Shown here in pieces: positions 1 to 8,745 of a stretch of DNA of 47,286 bases. Source of the DNA: Planctomycetota bacterium (GTDB lineage: Bacteria > Planctomycetota > JAPUJT01). The DNA lies in the NCBI GenBank assembly GCA_027296055.1, contig JAPUJT010000109.1, forward strand, positions 1 to 47,286, given 5' to 3'. Position 1 is the stretch's first letter. Each line of letters opens with the position of its first letter. The notes beneath the pieces were generated by a model that searched no databases, had not been told where the DNA came from, and saw only the letters and a list, made by a program, of their open reading frames with translations. Made by a program: the position numbers and the translations under genes.

Positions 1-201
1 TGTCAGGATCAGGAAGCCACGCTCGGCCTCGGCGACCTCGACCGCTGCATCGAGGATCTGCCGGAAACGGACCTCCAGAGAAGCGCCTTCACGGATGGCG
101 CGGATGACTTCGTCTACGCAGCTGCAGACGTTTGCGTCCACCGTGCCGATCGGGCCCGTCAGGGTTCGAACTCGCCTCGCGGCCTCAGAGGGCAGCACCA
201 C
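1..201 (-). CDS. GAF-domain protein, 3' part outside window
   Basis: The minus-strand frame is open from a GTG at 201 to the left edge, giving 67 residues. It ends in the stretch ILDAAVEVAEAERGFLIL, the typical first helix and strand of a GAF sensor domain. In this class GAF domains usually sit in front of a sigma-54 activator, kinase or cyclase output domain, which would lie outside the window. The residues before it look like a helical leader. A TGA at 208-210 closes the frame upstream. A second GTG directly follows the first, so the exact start is uncertain. The family is recognised from the motif alone; the output domain and ligand are unknown. Confidence 0.6.
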   Translation of the reverse strand, partial: MVLPSEAARRVRTLTGPIGTVDANVCSCVDEVIRAIREGASLEVRFRQILDAAVEVAEAERGFLILT

Positions 202-384
202 TCGGCCTCACACTTGATTTCGGTTGATTTCGGACCTGGTTGCCTAGGAATTGTACCGTCCTGGCTGTTTCGTAGTAAAGGGAATTCGCGGTCCGTGTCC
301 CGAAACAGACCGGGTGTGCAGGATCGGTGAGGTCCTCCTCACGCCCCTCGCAACGCCACTGACTCGCCGCCTCCGCCGATCATC

Positions 385-500
385 GACGAGACCCGTGGGG
401 TGAAGAAACTCTTGGGGGCCTGGAGCGCCGGAGATCGACCAATACTGTTCGAATTCGAGCGAATCGAGGCTACGGATCTCGTCCGAGATAAATCCTGGGT
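385..500 (+). repeat. Dispersed repeat family 1, copy 1
   Basis: This stretch contains a GTGGGGT-AAGAAA block, then a segment reading CGAATTCGAGCGAATCGA, then GGATCTCGTCCGAGA. The same order of blocks recurs at about 3318-3425 and 23790-23900 with scattered substitutions. No coding potential is shared between copies, so it is treated as a non-coding dispersed repeat. Confidence 0.7.
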
Positions 501-564
501 ATTCTGGACCTATCAAGATGACTTCCCGGCGGAGTTCCCCATTAGATCCATTGATTCCGGTCGG

Positions 565-745
565 AGAAGGGCATCTTGGGCCCCAGGATCTGAATCCCGC
601 CCTCTGGATGAGGCGCGGATACTAGGACTCAACGGGGGCGGATGAGTACCTGAGTGGGGATCTTGCCGAATTCTGGGCATAGGCGCCAATCCGGACCGAA
701 GTCGAGCCCTTAGAGCATCTTTATAGGACGGGCATTTGACGTAAC
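565..745 (+). repeat. Family-1 associated repeat, inverted match at 24.0-24.18 kb
   Basis: About 175 bases, from CATCTTGGGCCCCAGGAT to the block GCATCTTTATAGGACGGGC, match the reverse complement of about 24000-24182 at roughly three bases in four by eye. A shorter match to its right end lies at about 30895-30985. Short palindromic blocks such as CTGGATGAGG are retained. It is non-coding in all three places. Confidence 0.6.
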
Positions 746-1292
746 CCCTTAGAGGCCAGAGGGGACGAATCCTTCGTGTGGACTGGAGTTGGTCATGGCG
801 TTTCCACCCTCTCAACGTCGCTTGCTGCGAGTCCTTGCAGGCCAAGTATCCCGGTTCATTCCGGACACCTAGGTTCTCCCTTGACGGCTTCAAGCCGGCT
901 TCCTATAAGGGTCCTTGAATCTGGAGTATCTCTGAGGAACTAGGCACTCTTCCAAGATCCATAGTGGACCCGAGCCACGGGCTGGAATCGCGCGCGAATT
1001 GAGCCGTGGCGGGATGGCGGGAGCTTGGCCGCGGCCCCCACGTTCCTGGGGGACGTGGTGATTGTTTACGGATCGCGCGATCTTTCCTCAGGGTGCCCCG
1101 CCTTCCCGATGCTCGATCGGCTTGCAGGCGCCGCAGGGCAGGTGTGGCCCACCTTGCTTGCTCTGGAGGGAGGAGCTGCCTATGGATCAGGACCGCAGAG
1201 TTTGAGTCGTTGTCTCAGTGGAGAAGGAACCAGGCGGGCTCGCAGGCGTCATCGACCCTCGGGTCGCCGTGACCGGACGGAGGAGGATCCAG

Positions 1293-3191
1293 ATGATTCG
1301 CGCGTGTGCAATCGGCCTTGTCGGAATGGCTTCGACGTTTCTCTTGTTCCATTCGCCTTTGGAGGCGCTGCCCCTAGCAGGAAGTATCACTCTCGATTCT
1401 GTTTCTACCGACGTGGTCGAGGTATACCCGGGGGCGATGGGCCTCAAGGTGACCTTCACCGTCTTCAATGACACGGGCCACACGATAACGATCAAGTGTG
1501 GCTCGACGGAGACCTTCCCGAAGTTCAAGGAGTTCTCTTCCGGGAATGATGCGGCAGCGGACTACAGCTTCACGACGGACGTATGCCCGGGGTCCGACAT
1601 ACCAGACATGCAGACGGGAACGGTCAGTTTCTGGGTTTCCGCAACCGCGTCGAGCCCTCCGTCGTTCCTTGGCGACATCACGATCGACGGAAAGGTGACG
1701 GCGAAGAAGGCAGTTGGAGGGGGGCCGACTTGGTCCGATGCCGGGGCCACGACCACAGATCTTTGGACAATGTTCGACATTTTTTACTCCGCGTTTGGCG
1801 ATGTCAAAGCGAGCTCTTCGACGATCGACGATGAACAGTGCAACGCGGAGTTCGGGGCGGCCGTGGCGCTGGGAGATGTCACGGATGACACGACCGGTGA
1901 TTCGGTGGTCGGCGCTCCGCTCTACGACACCAATGCCGGGGGCTCGACCCAGACGGACGCGGGAGCGGTGTACGTATTCCCGAACAATCGGGGCTGCGTG
2001 GGCGAGGATATCTGGTCCACAAAGCTGACGAATAGCATTGCCGGAGAGAATTTCGGAGCCGCAGTGGCTATGGGCGACTTCTGGGACAACGACGGCGATG
2101 ATGACTTGATCATCGGCGCTCCGGGGTTCAGCTCGGACAAGGGCCGAGTCTATACCTTCCGATCGGACGGCGATGGGACATTCAGTACCTCCGGCACCTA
2201 CGTCATGGGTTGCTCCGGGGGCGGCGACCAGGATGACGCGCGATTTGGGCTCAGCTTGGCTCTGGCAGATGTCGTTGGAGACTCGGATCTCGACCTGATC
2301 ATTGGAATCCCCGGGGGAGGCGATCTCTCCACCTGTTCTCCCTCGACGCACCCGGGACTCGTGAGTGTGCGAGAAGGGGACGGAGCCGGTGGCTTCAATG
2401 GGGGGGGATTGCCGGACGGCGGAATCCTAGAGAGCGGCGACCCCGAAGATGGAGGGGAGTTCGGATATTCGGTGGCCGCGGGTGATACCGATGGGAACGG
2501 GACGATTGACATCGTCGTGGGCGCCCCCGGAGAAGATTGTGACGACGGGGTCGTCTACATCTACGAATTCACCGCGTCGACCCTCACCCGTATTGCTACG
2601 ATCACCGACTCCAACAGCACGGCCGAGGAACGCTTCGGCACCTCCGTGGCCGTCGGCGACATGGACGACGACGGGAGTGCCGATTTGGTCATCGGGGCTC
2701 CTGAATGGAAGGCGACGACCGTGACCTACCAGAGCGGCAAGGTGACCTTGGTATTCGATCCAGTGGACAGTCCCTTTGCTCGGGATTTTTCGGACCCCTT
2801 CCTTGAGAACGAAGGAAAGTTTGGCTGGTCCGTAGCGATGGGGAACATTGACAAGGATTCGTCGGGAAAGATGGACGTCGTAATCGGTTCCCCGGGAGCC
2901 TCCCCGGCTCACTGGACCGAGCAAAAGTCCGAGGGAGAGATCTTTGTGATTCTCAACCCCACGGAGACCGGGGACCTGGAGATCCGGTATCTGTTCCATT
3001 CCTTGAACGAAGCCCATCCGCTGGAGGCTGCCGAGTTCGGTCGCGCGGTGGCCGTCGGAGAAATCTCGAGTCCCACATCGTGCAGCTCCGAGTGGGAGAT
3101 CCTTGTCGGGGAGCCGCACGGCGGGGATAACCCGAGCGGATGCGGCTCGACCGTTCGGGAGGGCAGCGTCCGGATTCTGCAGGTGGATTAG
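1293..3191 (+). CDS. Exported seven-repeat FG-GAP (integrin-alpha-like) protein
   Basis: A 632-residue protein starts at an ATG preceded by GGAGGA and begins with an apparent signal peptide (charged MIR, hydrophobic core, LEALPLAG). Residues of about 28-170 form a beta-rich N-terminal domain of unknown family. Then come seven FG-GAP repeats, from AEFGAAVALGD to AEFGRAVAVGE, each closing in a GAP, GSP, GIP or GEP turn. Several carry Ca-binding loops such as DMDDDGSAD and DTDGNGTID. Seven repeats are what a closed integrin-alpha-type propeller needs. No anchor or sorting signal is seen at the C terminus. A longer in-frame start at 1218 is rejected because it precedes the signal peptide. Its close paralogue lies at 21511-23439. 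The function is unknown: a surface or secreted calcium-stabilised binding or adhesion protein is plausible. Confidence 0.93.
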   Translation: MIRACAIGLVGMASTFLLFHSPLEALPLAGSITLDSVSTDVVEVYPGAMGLKVTFTVFNDTGHTITIKCGSTETFPKFKEFSSGNDAAADYSFTTDVCPGSDIPDMQTGTVSFWVSATASSPPSFLGDITIDGKVTAKKAVGGGPTWSDAGATTTDLWTMFDIFYSAFGDVKASSSTIDDEQCNAEFGAAVALGDVTDDTTGDSVVGAPLYDTNAGGSTQTDAGAVYVFPNNRGCVGEDIWSTKLTNSIAGENFGAAVAMGDFWDNDGDDDLIIGAPGFSSDKGRVYTFRSDGDGTFSTSGTYVMGCSGGGDQDDARFGLSLALADVVGDSDLDLIIGIPGGGDLSTCSPSTHPGLVSVREGDGAGGFNGGGLPDGGILESGDPEDGGEFGYSVAAGDTDGNGTIDIVVGAPGEDCDDGVVYIYEFTASTLTRIATITDSNSTAEERFGTSVAVGDMDDDGSADLVIGAPEWKATTVTYQSGKVTLVFDPVDSPFARDFSDPFLENEGKFGWSVAMGNIDKDSSGKMDVVIGSPGASPAHWTEQKSEGEIFVILNPTETGDLEIRYLFHSLNEAHPLEAAEFGRAVAVGEISSPTSCSSEWEILVGEPHGGDNPSGCGSTVREGSVRILQVD

Positions 3192-3230
3192 GTCTCGAGA
3201 CGTCCGTCTCGTCCTGCAGACGGTCAATGG

Positions 3231-3264
3231 CAGGGGGGGGGCATCGATAGGACGCTCCCCCCTG
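3231..3264 (+). terminator. G/C-run hairpin after FG-GAP gene 1
   Basis: CAGGGGGG and CCCCCCTG form an 8-bp stem with a loop of about 18 bases, 40 bases past the stop codon. There is no T-run after it, so intrinsic termination is possible but not certain. Confidence 0.4.
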
Positions 3265-3317
3265 TCCATCCGAAATACTCCGGCGCGCTTTTCAGGCAAC
3301 GGGTTACGGCTTCATTG

Positions 3318-3425
3318 ATGTCGAGCCCGTGGGGTTAAGAAAGTCTGACAGGCCTGGATTGTTGTGGATCGGCTAATACTGCGCGAATTCGAGCGAATCG
3401 ATGCTCAGGATCTCGTCCGAGCCCC
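3318..3425 (+). repeat. Dispersed repeat family 1, copy 2
   Basis: It has the same block order as the copy at 385-500: GTGGGGTTAAGAAA, then GCGAATTCGAGCGAATCGA, then GGATCTCGTCCGAG. It lies between the FG-GAP gene and a transposase relic and has no coding capacity. Confidence 0.7.
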
Positions 3426-3689
3426 GTTCTCGGGGCTCCAGGCGTCGCCATTCAAAGAACTTATCCCGTTAGTTGTGTGATGGTTACGGGAATCGAAAGC
3501 TGTTACCCGGAGATGAACTTCTCCAGACGGGGCCGATATCGACCTAAGAGCGCCTGGGAGGCAAGCTCAAGTCCTTCTACCGGGAGGCGGCCTAGTGAGG
3601 CAGGCGAGGTCGGATGGGATCCAGGGACCCGGATGGCACGATCTCGACACAGAATCACCGTATCCCGCCGCGATTCGGGCTGTCGGAAT

Positions 3690-3927
3690 TTCTGGACCCC
3701 ACGAGGTCGGACGAGATTTTAGACAGTGATCTTTGCGATCTAAATGGGTATCGCCAGATCCTAGGCCATCCAAGGCCGTTGCAATATCTTGACCCCACGG
3801 GGACGGTGGTTCAAGGAATCCTGGGTTTCTGACAGGTTGGACGAGATCTCGGGGAGCGATCCTGGCAATTTCAACGTGTAGCGCCAGATCCTAGCCCATC
3901 TAGGGCCCTTGGAATTTCTTGACCCCA
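3690..3927 (-). repeat. Tandem, inverted family-1 fragments
   Basis: The phrase TTCTTGACCCCACGGG, the reverse complement of the start of family 1, or a near copy occurs three times, at about 3695, 3788 and 3913. Each is linked to GATCCTAGSCCATC-type and GGACGAGAT blocks, giving an imperfect tandem repeat of roughly 95-125 bases. The last copy abuts the point where the transposase remnant begins. Confidence 0.6.
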
Positions 3928-4328
3928 CGGGCATCCGCCCTCGCTTCGGCGCGGTAGGAAAGCATGGCAGCGTGGCGATCGTCGAGAGGTTCATCCTCTC
4001 GATGAAGAGCGAATGCACTCGTGTGATTCCTGTTCCTCTCGGGCGAGAGCGGTTTCGACGGGAGCTGTCCTTCTACGCCGGCTGGTTCAACGGCCGACGC
4101 CCTCACACATCCCTGAGAGTCCGGACGCCCGACGAGGTCTATCATGGTCTCCCGGCGGCCTGCGAACGACCACGGCTGGAACTGCGGCCTCGGTGGCCTA
4201 GCAACTCCAGGTGCGCGTCGCCGCAGGCCCCGGTGGCTGGCGATCCAGGCAAGGCGATCCGGTTCGAGGTGACCTTCCTCGGAGACCGTCGACATCTGCC
4301 GGTCGTCTCGCTTCGGCGTGCAGCGTAG
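3928..4328 (+). pseudogene. 3' fragment of integrase-core (DDE) transposase
   Basis: The reading frame encodes only the C-terminal third of the transposase found at 5878-7200. It runs from RFGAVGKHGSVAIVERF, which contains the last catalytic Glu, through RRELSFYAGWFNGRRPH, and ends at a stop after VSLRRAA. The first two catalytic Asp regions are missing. Homology to the longer copy begins abruptly at about 3928, exactly where the family-1 repeat ends, so the element was truncated there. The 3' end is better preserved than in the longer copy and shows how the native protein ended. The ATG at 3909 lies in repeat sequence and is not a genuine start. It is a dead remnant. Confidence 0.85.
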
Positions 4329-4716
4329 CTCTCCGGCTATCTCCTCACGTATTGACAATCCACGTTCTCGGTAATTCCCGACGGGGGCGACGTAGATGAC
4401 CATGCGTGCAATGGCAGCGATCACGGGCAACCAGGGACAAACGAATGGAGCAAAGCGGTGACCCAGGGTCGACTCGGAAGTGCATCATAGCCCTCGATCT
4501 GGACTGAAGGATCCGATGAACCACGACACCCCTTAGATTCCAACTAGGACGAATTATTCAGATGGACACGGGGACAGCGCAGACGAATTATTCGGATCCA
4601 CAGGCGTCATCCCAGCCCTCTTCAGTCTTGCCCGCCGCCTGGCTCCTCAACCCAAGCAGAAGCTCCGAACCAAACGCTGCAGGCTTGGTTAAGAATCCCC
4701 TCTTGCGGTTCGAGTG

Positions 4717-5529
4717 TCACAGCTCGTACTTCTTGCGAAGCAGCCACTCGAAGCATCCAGCCGGAAGCACCCGCTTTGCAGCGACCGCCATCCTCTGGGA
4801 GAACATACCTACCGGGTTTCGCAGGCTGGGCGCCTGTCTTCGGATGAGCTTGCCGACCAGTATCGCAACGCACGCGGGATCGGGACCCTCTCGTTCGGCG
4901 CGCTCCATGATTTCGAGGGTCCTCTCAAACCTCTCCCGGTACGCGGGATTGCTCCGCGACGCGCGGGCTCGGACTCTGTTCGCTGTAAGGTTCGTAGAGA
5001 AGTCCCCTGGTTGAACAAGCACGACACGAATTCCAAACGGGGCCACTTCTATCCGGAGCGCCTCGCTGAACCCCTCCAAAGCGAATTTGCTTGCACTGTA
5101 AAGCGCCTGGAAAGGGAGAGCGATAATGCCGGCGACTGAGCTGATGTTGACGATCGTCCCCGCCTGCCTCTGGCGCATGGTGGGGAGCGCGGCTTTGCAT
5201 ACTCGGACCGTTCCAAAGAAGTTGGTCTCGAACTGGAGCTTTGCCTCCTCGATCGACGTGTCCTCAACGGCACCGGCCATGGAAATTCCAGAACTATTCA
5301 CCAGCGCGTCCAACTTCCCTTCAATCTCCAAGATGCGGTCGATCCCACCAGATACGGATCGCTCCTGCGTTACGTCCATGCGCAGCATTTCATATCCGCT
5401 GACTCTTACCTCCCGATTCCGGCTGGTGCCGTAGACGCGGTGCCCCAACTGGGACAGATGCTCGGCGCAGGCCTTTCCTATCCCGGAAGAGGCTCCCGTG
5501 ACCAGTACGACGGCAGGGCTTCCCATCAT
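4717..5529 (-). CDS. Short-chain dehydrogenase/reductase (SDR)
   Basis: A 270-residue classical SDR, probably NADP(H)-dependent and cytoplasmic. The nucleotide-binding motif TGASSGIG is at residues 11-18, the NNAG-equivalent NSSG at 78-81, the catalytic Ser at 131 in NISS, and Tyr144 and Lys148 in YSASK. The start is the ATG pair at 5529, with AGGAG 11 bases upstream; a longer frame to 5586 lacks a site and homologous residues. The length is normal for the class. The substrate cannot be read from sequence. It lies about 2 kb from an alpha-oxoamine synthase cluster and could supply a 3-keto reduction there, but a transposase remnant lies between them, so this is only a suggestion. Confidence 0.93.
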   Translation of the reverse strand: MMGSPAVVLVTGASSGIGKACAEHLSQLGHRVYGTSRNREVRVSGYEMLRMDVTQERSVSGGIDRILEIEGKLDALVNSSGISMAGAVEDTSIEEAKLQFETNFFGTVRVCKAALPTMRQRQAGTIVNISSVAGIIALPFQALYSASKFALEGFSEALRIEVAPFGIRVVLVQPGDFSTNLTANRVRARASRSNPAYRERFERTLEIMERAEREGPDPACVAILVGKLIRRQAPSLRNPVGMFSQRMAVAAKRVLPAGCFEWLLRKKYEL

Positions 5530-5877
5530 AGAGGTAGAGTCTCCTGCGTTAGACGCGCCGCGGAGGATGGCGGCCCGCAGCGGCACGCACCTCCCACTTT
5601 CGATCCCCGTTGTCCGCTACGGGGCCCCGGGTCGATTCTGAACTCGCGGCGTGCGAGGTGCCGAATGCTCCGGAAACATGAACACATCGACTGCGCCGTC
5701 GTGGAGGTCACGGTGCCCGAATCGGATCCCGGCCTTCCGGCCAATCCCTTCGGTTGCATGGTTTAGTATGAGTGTCCACCGATTTCCGGCACCCTCGAGT
5801 CTTTCCGCATCTCGTTCAACCAATTGTCATTATGATCTCTGCGAGCAAACCCACTCGAGAATCTCGCGGAGGCATCA
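5530..5877. other. Spacer between SDR and transposase
   Basis: About 350 bases without a supported gene. Small frames overlap on both strands without motifs. The left end of the transposase element probably lies near 5770-5870. No convincing terminal inverted repeats were found. Confidence 0.4.
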
Positions 5878-7200
5878 ATGCGTCGGAAACTGCCCATCCC
5901 AAGGGGCTGGAATCGCCAAGTGAAGTCCTCGGTCCTGCACGTCCTCTCCCTCCGCTACTTCTGCTTCTCCACCGTCCGCGGCTGGGCCTCGCGAAGCTGG
6001 AGGATTTGGCTTCGGCTCCAAGCCGAGATCGAAGACCTCAAACGAGAGATCGGCCTTCTGCTGGAGGAGATCCGGATCAAAGATTCCCGAATGTCTCGCA
6101 TCGAGTCTCGCCGCCGACCACAATACACGCCCATGGAACGCATGGCCATCCTGGAACTCCGGGCCGCTCGAGGTTGGTCGGCCCGCCAGATAGCTCGTGC
6201 TTTTCTCTTCTCTCAGGAGACCATCTCCGAATGGAGGGGACGTATCGATGAGGAAGGGCCGCGAGCCCTGCTCGAGCTGAGCGAACTGGTCAACAGGTTC
6301 CCCGACTATGTCCGCTACGTGGTTCAGAGTCTGAAGCTCCTCTGCCCGTGTCTACGCAGAAAGAAGATCGCCGAGGTCCTCTGCCGAGCGGGTCTTCACC
6401 TCGGAGCGAGCACCGTGCGAAGGATGCTTCGAGAGAGACCTGCCTTTCCTCCCAAGGAATCGGTGGTCGCTCTTCCTGGTCTGATCGTCAAAGCGAAGGG
6501 GCCAGGTCATATCTGGCACATAGACCTCACAGCGGTACCAACGGGAGCAGGTTTCTGGGCCTCCTGGCGTCCCTTCGCTCTTTCCCAGCAATGGCCCTTC
6601 TGATGGGTAGCGGTCGTCGTCGACCACTTCTCGCGACGCGTGCAGAGAGTGATGCCCTTCGAGAAGATACCCGGTACTTACGCCATCCGATCCTTCCTCG
6701 GGCGAGCCATTCGCCGGGCAGGCCACGCCCCGCGCCACCTCAACAGCGAAAAGGGGAGCCAGTTCTTCTGTGAGGGATTCCGGGACTGGTGTCGGAGACA
6801 GGCAATCCGTCTGCGCTACGGCGCGGTCGGCAAGCTTGGGAGCGTCGCTGTCATCGAGAGGTTCAACCTGACGTTGAAGGAGGAATGCACTCGGCGGATT
6901 CGTGTGCCTGTACTGCGCGAGCGGCTCCGTCGAGAACTCTCCTTGTTCGTCCGCTGGTACAACAGCCACCGCCCTCATAGAACTCTTCAAGTCCGAACTC
7001 CAGGGGAGATCTACCGCGGGCTTCCTCCCGCCGGCCACCAGCCGCGGCTGGAATTGCGGCCTCGCTGGCCCGCAACTCCAAGCGCGCGTCGCCACAGGCC
7101 CCCGTGGATAATCGTCAGGGGGGAACAATCCATTTCGAGGTGACCTTCGTCGGAGGGAGACGCCGCCTGCCGGCCGTCTCACTCCGGCGCGCTGCTTGAT
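5878..7200 (+). pseudogene. Integrase-core (DDE) transposase with TGA and frameshift
   Basis: The full-length family is recognisable. An N-terminal helical region with helix-turn-helix (RMAILELRAARGWSARQIA) is followed by WHIDLT with the first catalytic Asp, HLNSEKGSQF at the second acid, and SVAVIERF with the final Glu. Three lesions are visible. An in-frame TGA at 6601-6603 stops the protein after 241 residues, although the same frame continues with WVAVVVDHFSRR. The second catalytic Asp appears as Glu. A one-base deletion near 7073, judged against the copy at 3928-4328, shifts the native C terminus (FEVTFVGG to SLRRAA, stop about 7200) out of frame. The ATG has GGAGG six bases upstream. 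It is inactive as read. It lies between the SDR and the oxoamine synthase cluster. Confidence 0.88.
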
Positions 7201-7506
7201 CCTTGGAGGAGTGTCTTGGTTGTTCAAAGGGGACATCTGATTGGCCCCCTGTCGGTGGATTCCCACGTCCATCCGCTAATCGGCCCCGACAGGCGACGAA
7301 GCGACGGTCACAAGCTGGACAACATAGCCACATGGCTCGCGATTGGCGCCCATCATCGACCTCAATGCCCGTCCGGAGATCAATGGACACTCACACAGGT
7401 CGAGGTCTCGGCGATGATCGACGACGGCAGGCGCGCGGTCGTGACGGCTTGGCTCCAGTAGATCATCGCTTGTACGGGAATCATTGCCGAAGAAAGGCCG
7501 ACGGCG

Positions 7507-7580
7507 TCATGAGATCAAGGAAGCCATAACCCGGTTGCCTGACAAGCGCTCCCGACCTTTTCGGATGGACAGCCATTCGT
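7507..7580 (+). repeat. Dispersed repeat family 3, copy 1
   Basis: The core ATGAGATCAAGGAAGCC, then TAACCC, TTGCCTGACA and TTTTCGGATGGACAGCCAT, is shared with about 18741-18813 and 34834-34902. The first block would encode the hexapeptide MRSRKP plus a stop in all three copies. It ends at the 3' end of the GNAT gene. Confidence 0.7.
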
Positions 7581-7581
7581 C

Positions 7582-8727
7582 CTAGGCCCGGAAGACATTT
7601 CTCGCGGGGTAGGTCCGCGAGGGGAACAGGATCGGGGAGAGCCCCTGGAAGATCCTGTGGCTCACTGGCCTCCGGTGCTTCAGGTATATGTGGCGGGGGT
7701 TCGCTTCACCCCCCAGTCTCCGCTTGAGATCGTACGATGTCTGTCCTAACTCGATCCGCTCGACGCCTAGGCGGATGGCCTCCCGGATGACCTCGATTAT
7801 GAGGTTTGGATAGGTCCGGTAAACCCGGTGGCAGGAGTAGTCGATCCCGGCGAGGAGGAAGGTCAGACGCCGAGGAGTGTGGAGCAGGATCGCCGCTGCG
7901 AGGATCTCCCCCCGCCGCTCGATCGTAATTGCCCGCGTCTGGTGGCCCAGCTGGCAGATCAGGTGGAGGAAGAACTCCAGGTTGAGCCGCTCAAGCTGGA
8001 ACTCGGCGCGATCCATGACCCGCTCATACAGGGCAAAGATCGCCCGAGCGAAGGCCTTGTAGTCCGGGAGCACGCGCACCTCGACGCAGGCGGACGCCCG
8101 GACCCGGAGGTCCTGCCGGAGTTGACGTCGGTAGCCGGCTCGCATCGCCCCCACGTAGGTCTCGAAGGAGTCCCACTTCATGCGGAGTACGCAGCCCGGG
8201 AGGCTCGGAGCTCGGAAGTATCCCAGCCGGTCGAGCCCTTCCAGCGGCCTGGCCTCCTCGTCGGTGAACTCCTTGTAACAGATCAGACGCGCCTTCACCT
8301 CCCTGGCAACTCGCCGCACGACATCATCAAGAGATGGGATGAGACGAGCCCCGTCAAACCCTGGACGGAAGCGCAAGCACGAATTCCCGAACGAGACGGG
8401 CAGACCGCAGAAGAGCACCGGTATTCGCAGGAAGTCTTGCCGGTGCCTCCTCACCCTGGCAACGAGCTTCCTGGATGTCCAGCGTGCGAGGAGATCGGGG
8501 GCGACATTCATCCGACTCAGGGTGGCTATGCAGACGGGCCCATCCGCGTCGCGAAAGATCACGTGTCGATACTCGGCGCCGGCGACGCCGGAATCCTGAC
8601 AGACCCGGATGAAGCCCCGGCTCGTCTGCAGATCCTCGGGCTGGACGAGGGCGTCCCAGTCCCGGTGCGCCACATCATCGATGTGGGGATGGACGGTCAC
8701 GGAGAGGCCGTTCATGCGATCCATCAT
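7582..8727 (-). CDS. FemAB-like GNAT-fold acyl/aminoacyl transferase
   Basis: A 381-residue protein with the double-GNAT architecture of FemAB-like enzymes. In the C-terminal half, MRAGYRRQLRQDLR is followed by RRGEILAAAILLHTPRRLTFLLAG and YPNLIIEVIREAIRLGVERIELGQTSYDLKRRLGG, the cofactor and acceptor region of this class. The N-terminal half is less conserved. There is no signal peptide, so it is cytoplasmic. Two adjacent ATGs follow GGAGGG. The first at 8727 leaves almost no spacing and the second at 8724 leaves four bases, so 8724 may be the real start. It lies 18 bases after the oxoamine synthase gene, so it is almost certainly cotranscribed. An N-acyl transfer onto the amine made by that synthase is a reasonable inference. 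The true substrate is unknown. Confidence 0.85.
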   Translation of the reverse strand: MMDRMNGLSVTVHPHIDDVAHRDWDALVQPEDLQTSRGFIRVCQDSGVAGAEYRHVIFRDADGPVCIATLSRMNVAPDLLARWTSRKLVARVRRHRQDFLRIPVLFCGLPVSFGNSCLRFRPGFDGARLIPSLDDVVRRVAREVKARLICYKEFTDEEARPLEGLDRLGYFRAPSLPGCVLRMKWDSFETYVGAMRAGYRRQLRQDLRVRASACVEVRVLPDYKAFARAIFALYERVMDRAEFQLERLNLEFFLHLICQLGHQTRAITIERRGEILAAAILLHTPRRLTFLLAGIDYSCHRVYRTYPNLIIEVIREAIRLGVERIELGQTSYDLKRRLGGEANPRHIYLKHRRPVSHRIFQGLSPILFPSRTYPARNVFRA

Positions 8728-8745
8728 TCCCTCCGGCGCGAGCTA

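Larger units (their letters stand above)
202..1292. other. Geneless spacer with dispersed repeats
   Basis: I see no convincing gene here. Frames of 80-150 codons exist on both strands but have no recognisable motifs and mostly overlap repeat copies. Family-1 repeat sequence lies at about 385-500 and 565-745. The last ~270 bases lead into the FG-GAP gene and should hold its promoter, which I could not identify. Confidence 0.5.

Noticed and set aside
1374..3299. Long minus-strand frames under the FG-GAP gene (1374-2351, 2427-3299)
   Set aside because: Antisense shadows of a gene with seven FG-GAP motifs, with low-complexity His/Arg/Val-rich translation.
7240..7310. GGCCCC-CTGTCGG / CCGACAGG inverted repeat as the transposase element's end
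   Set aside because: Both arms lie on the right side only, and no convincing match was found left of 5878, so element ends cannot be set.
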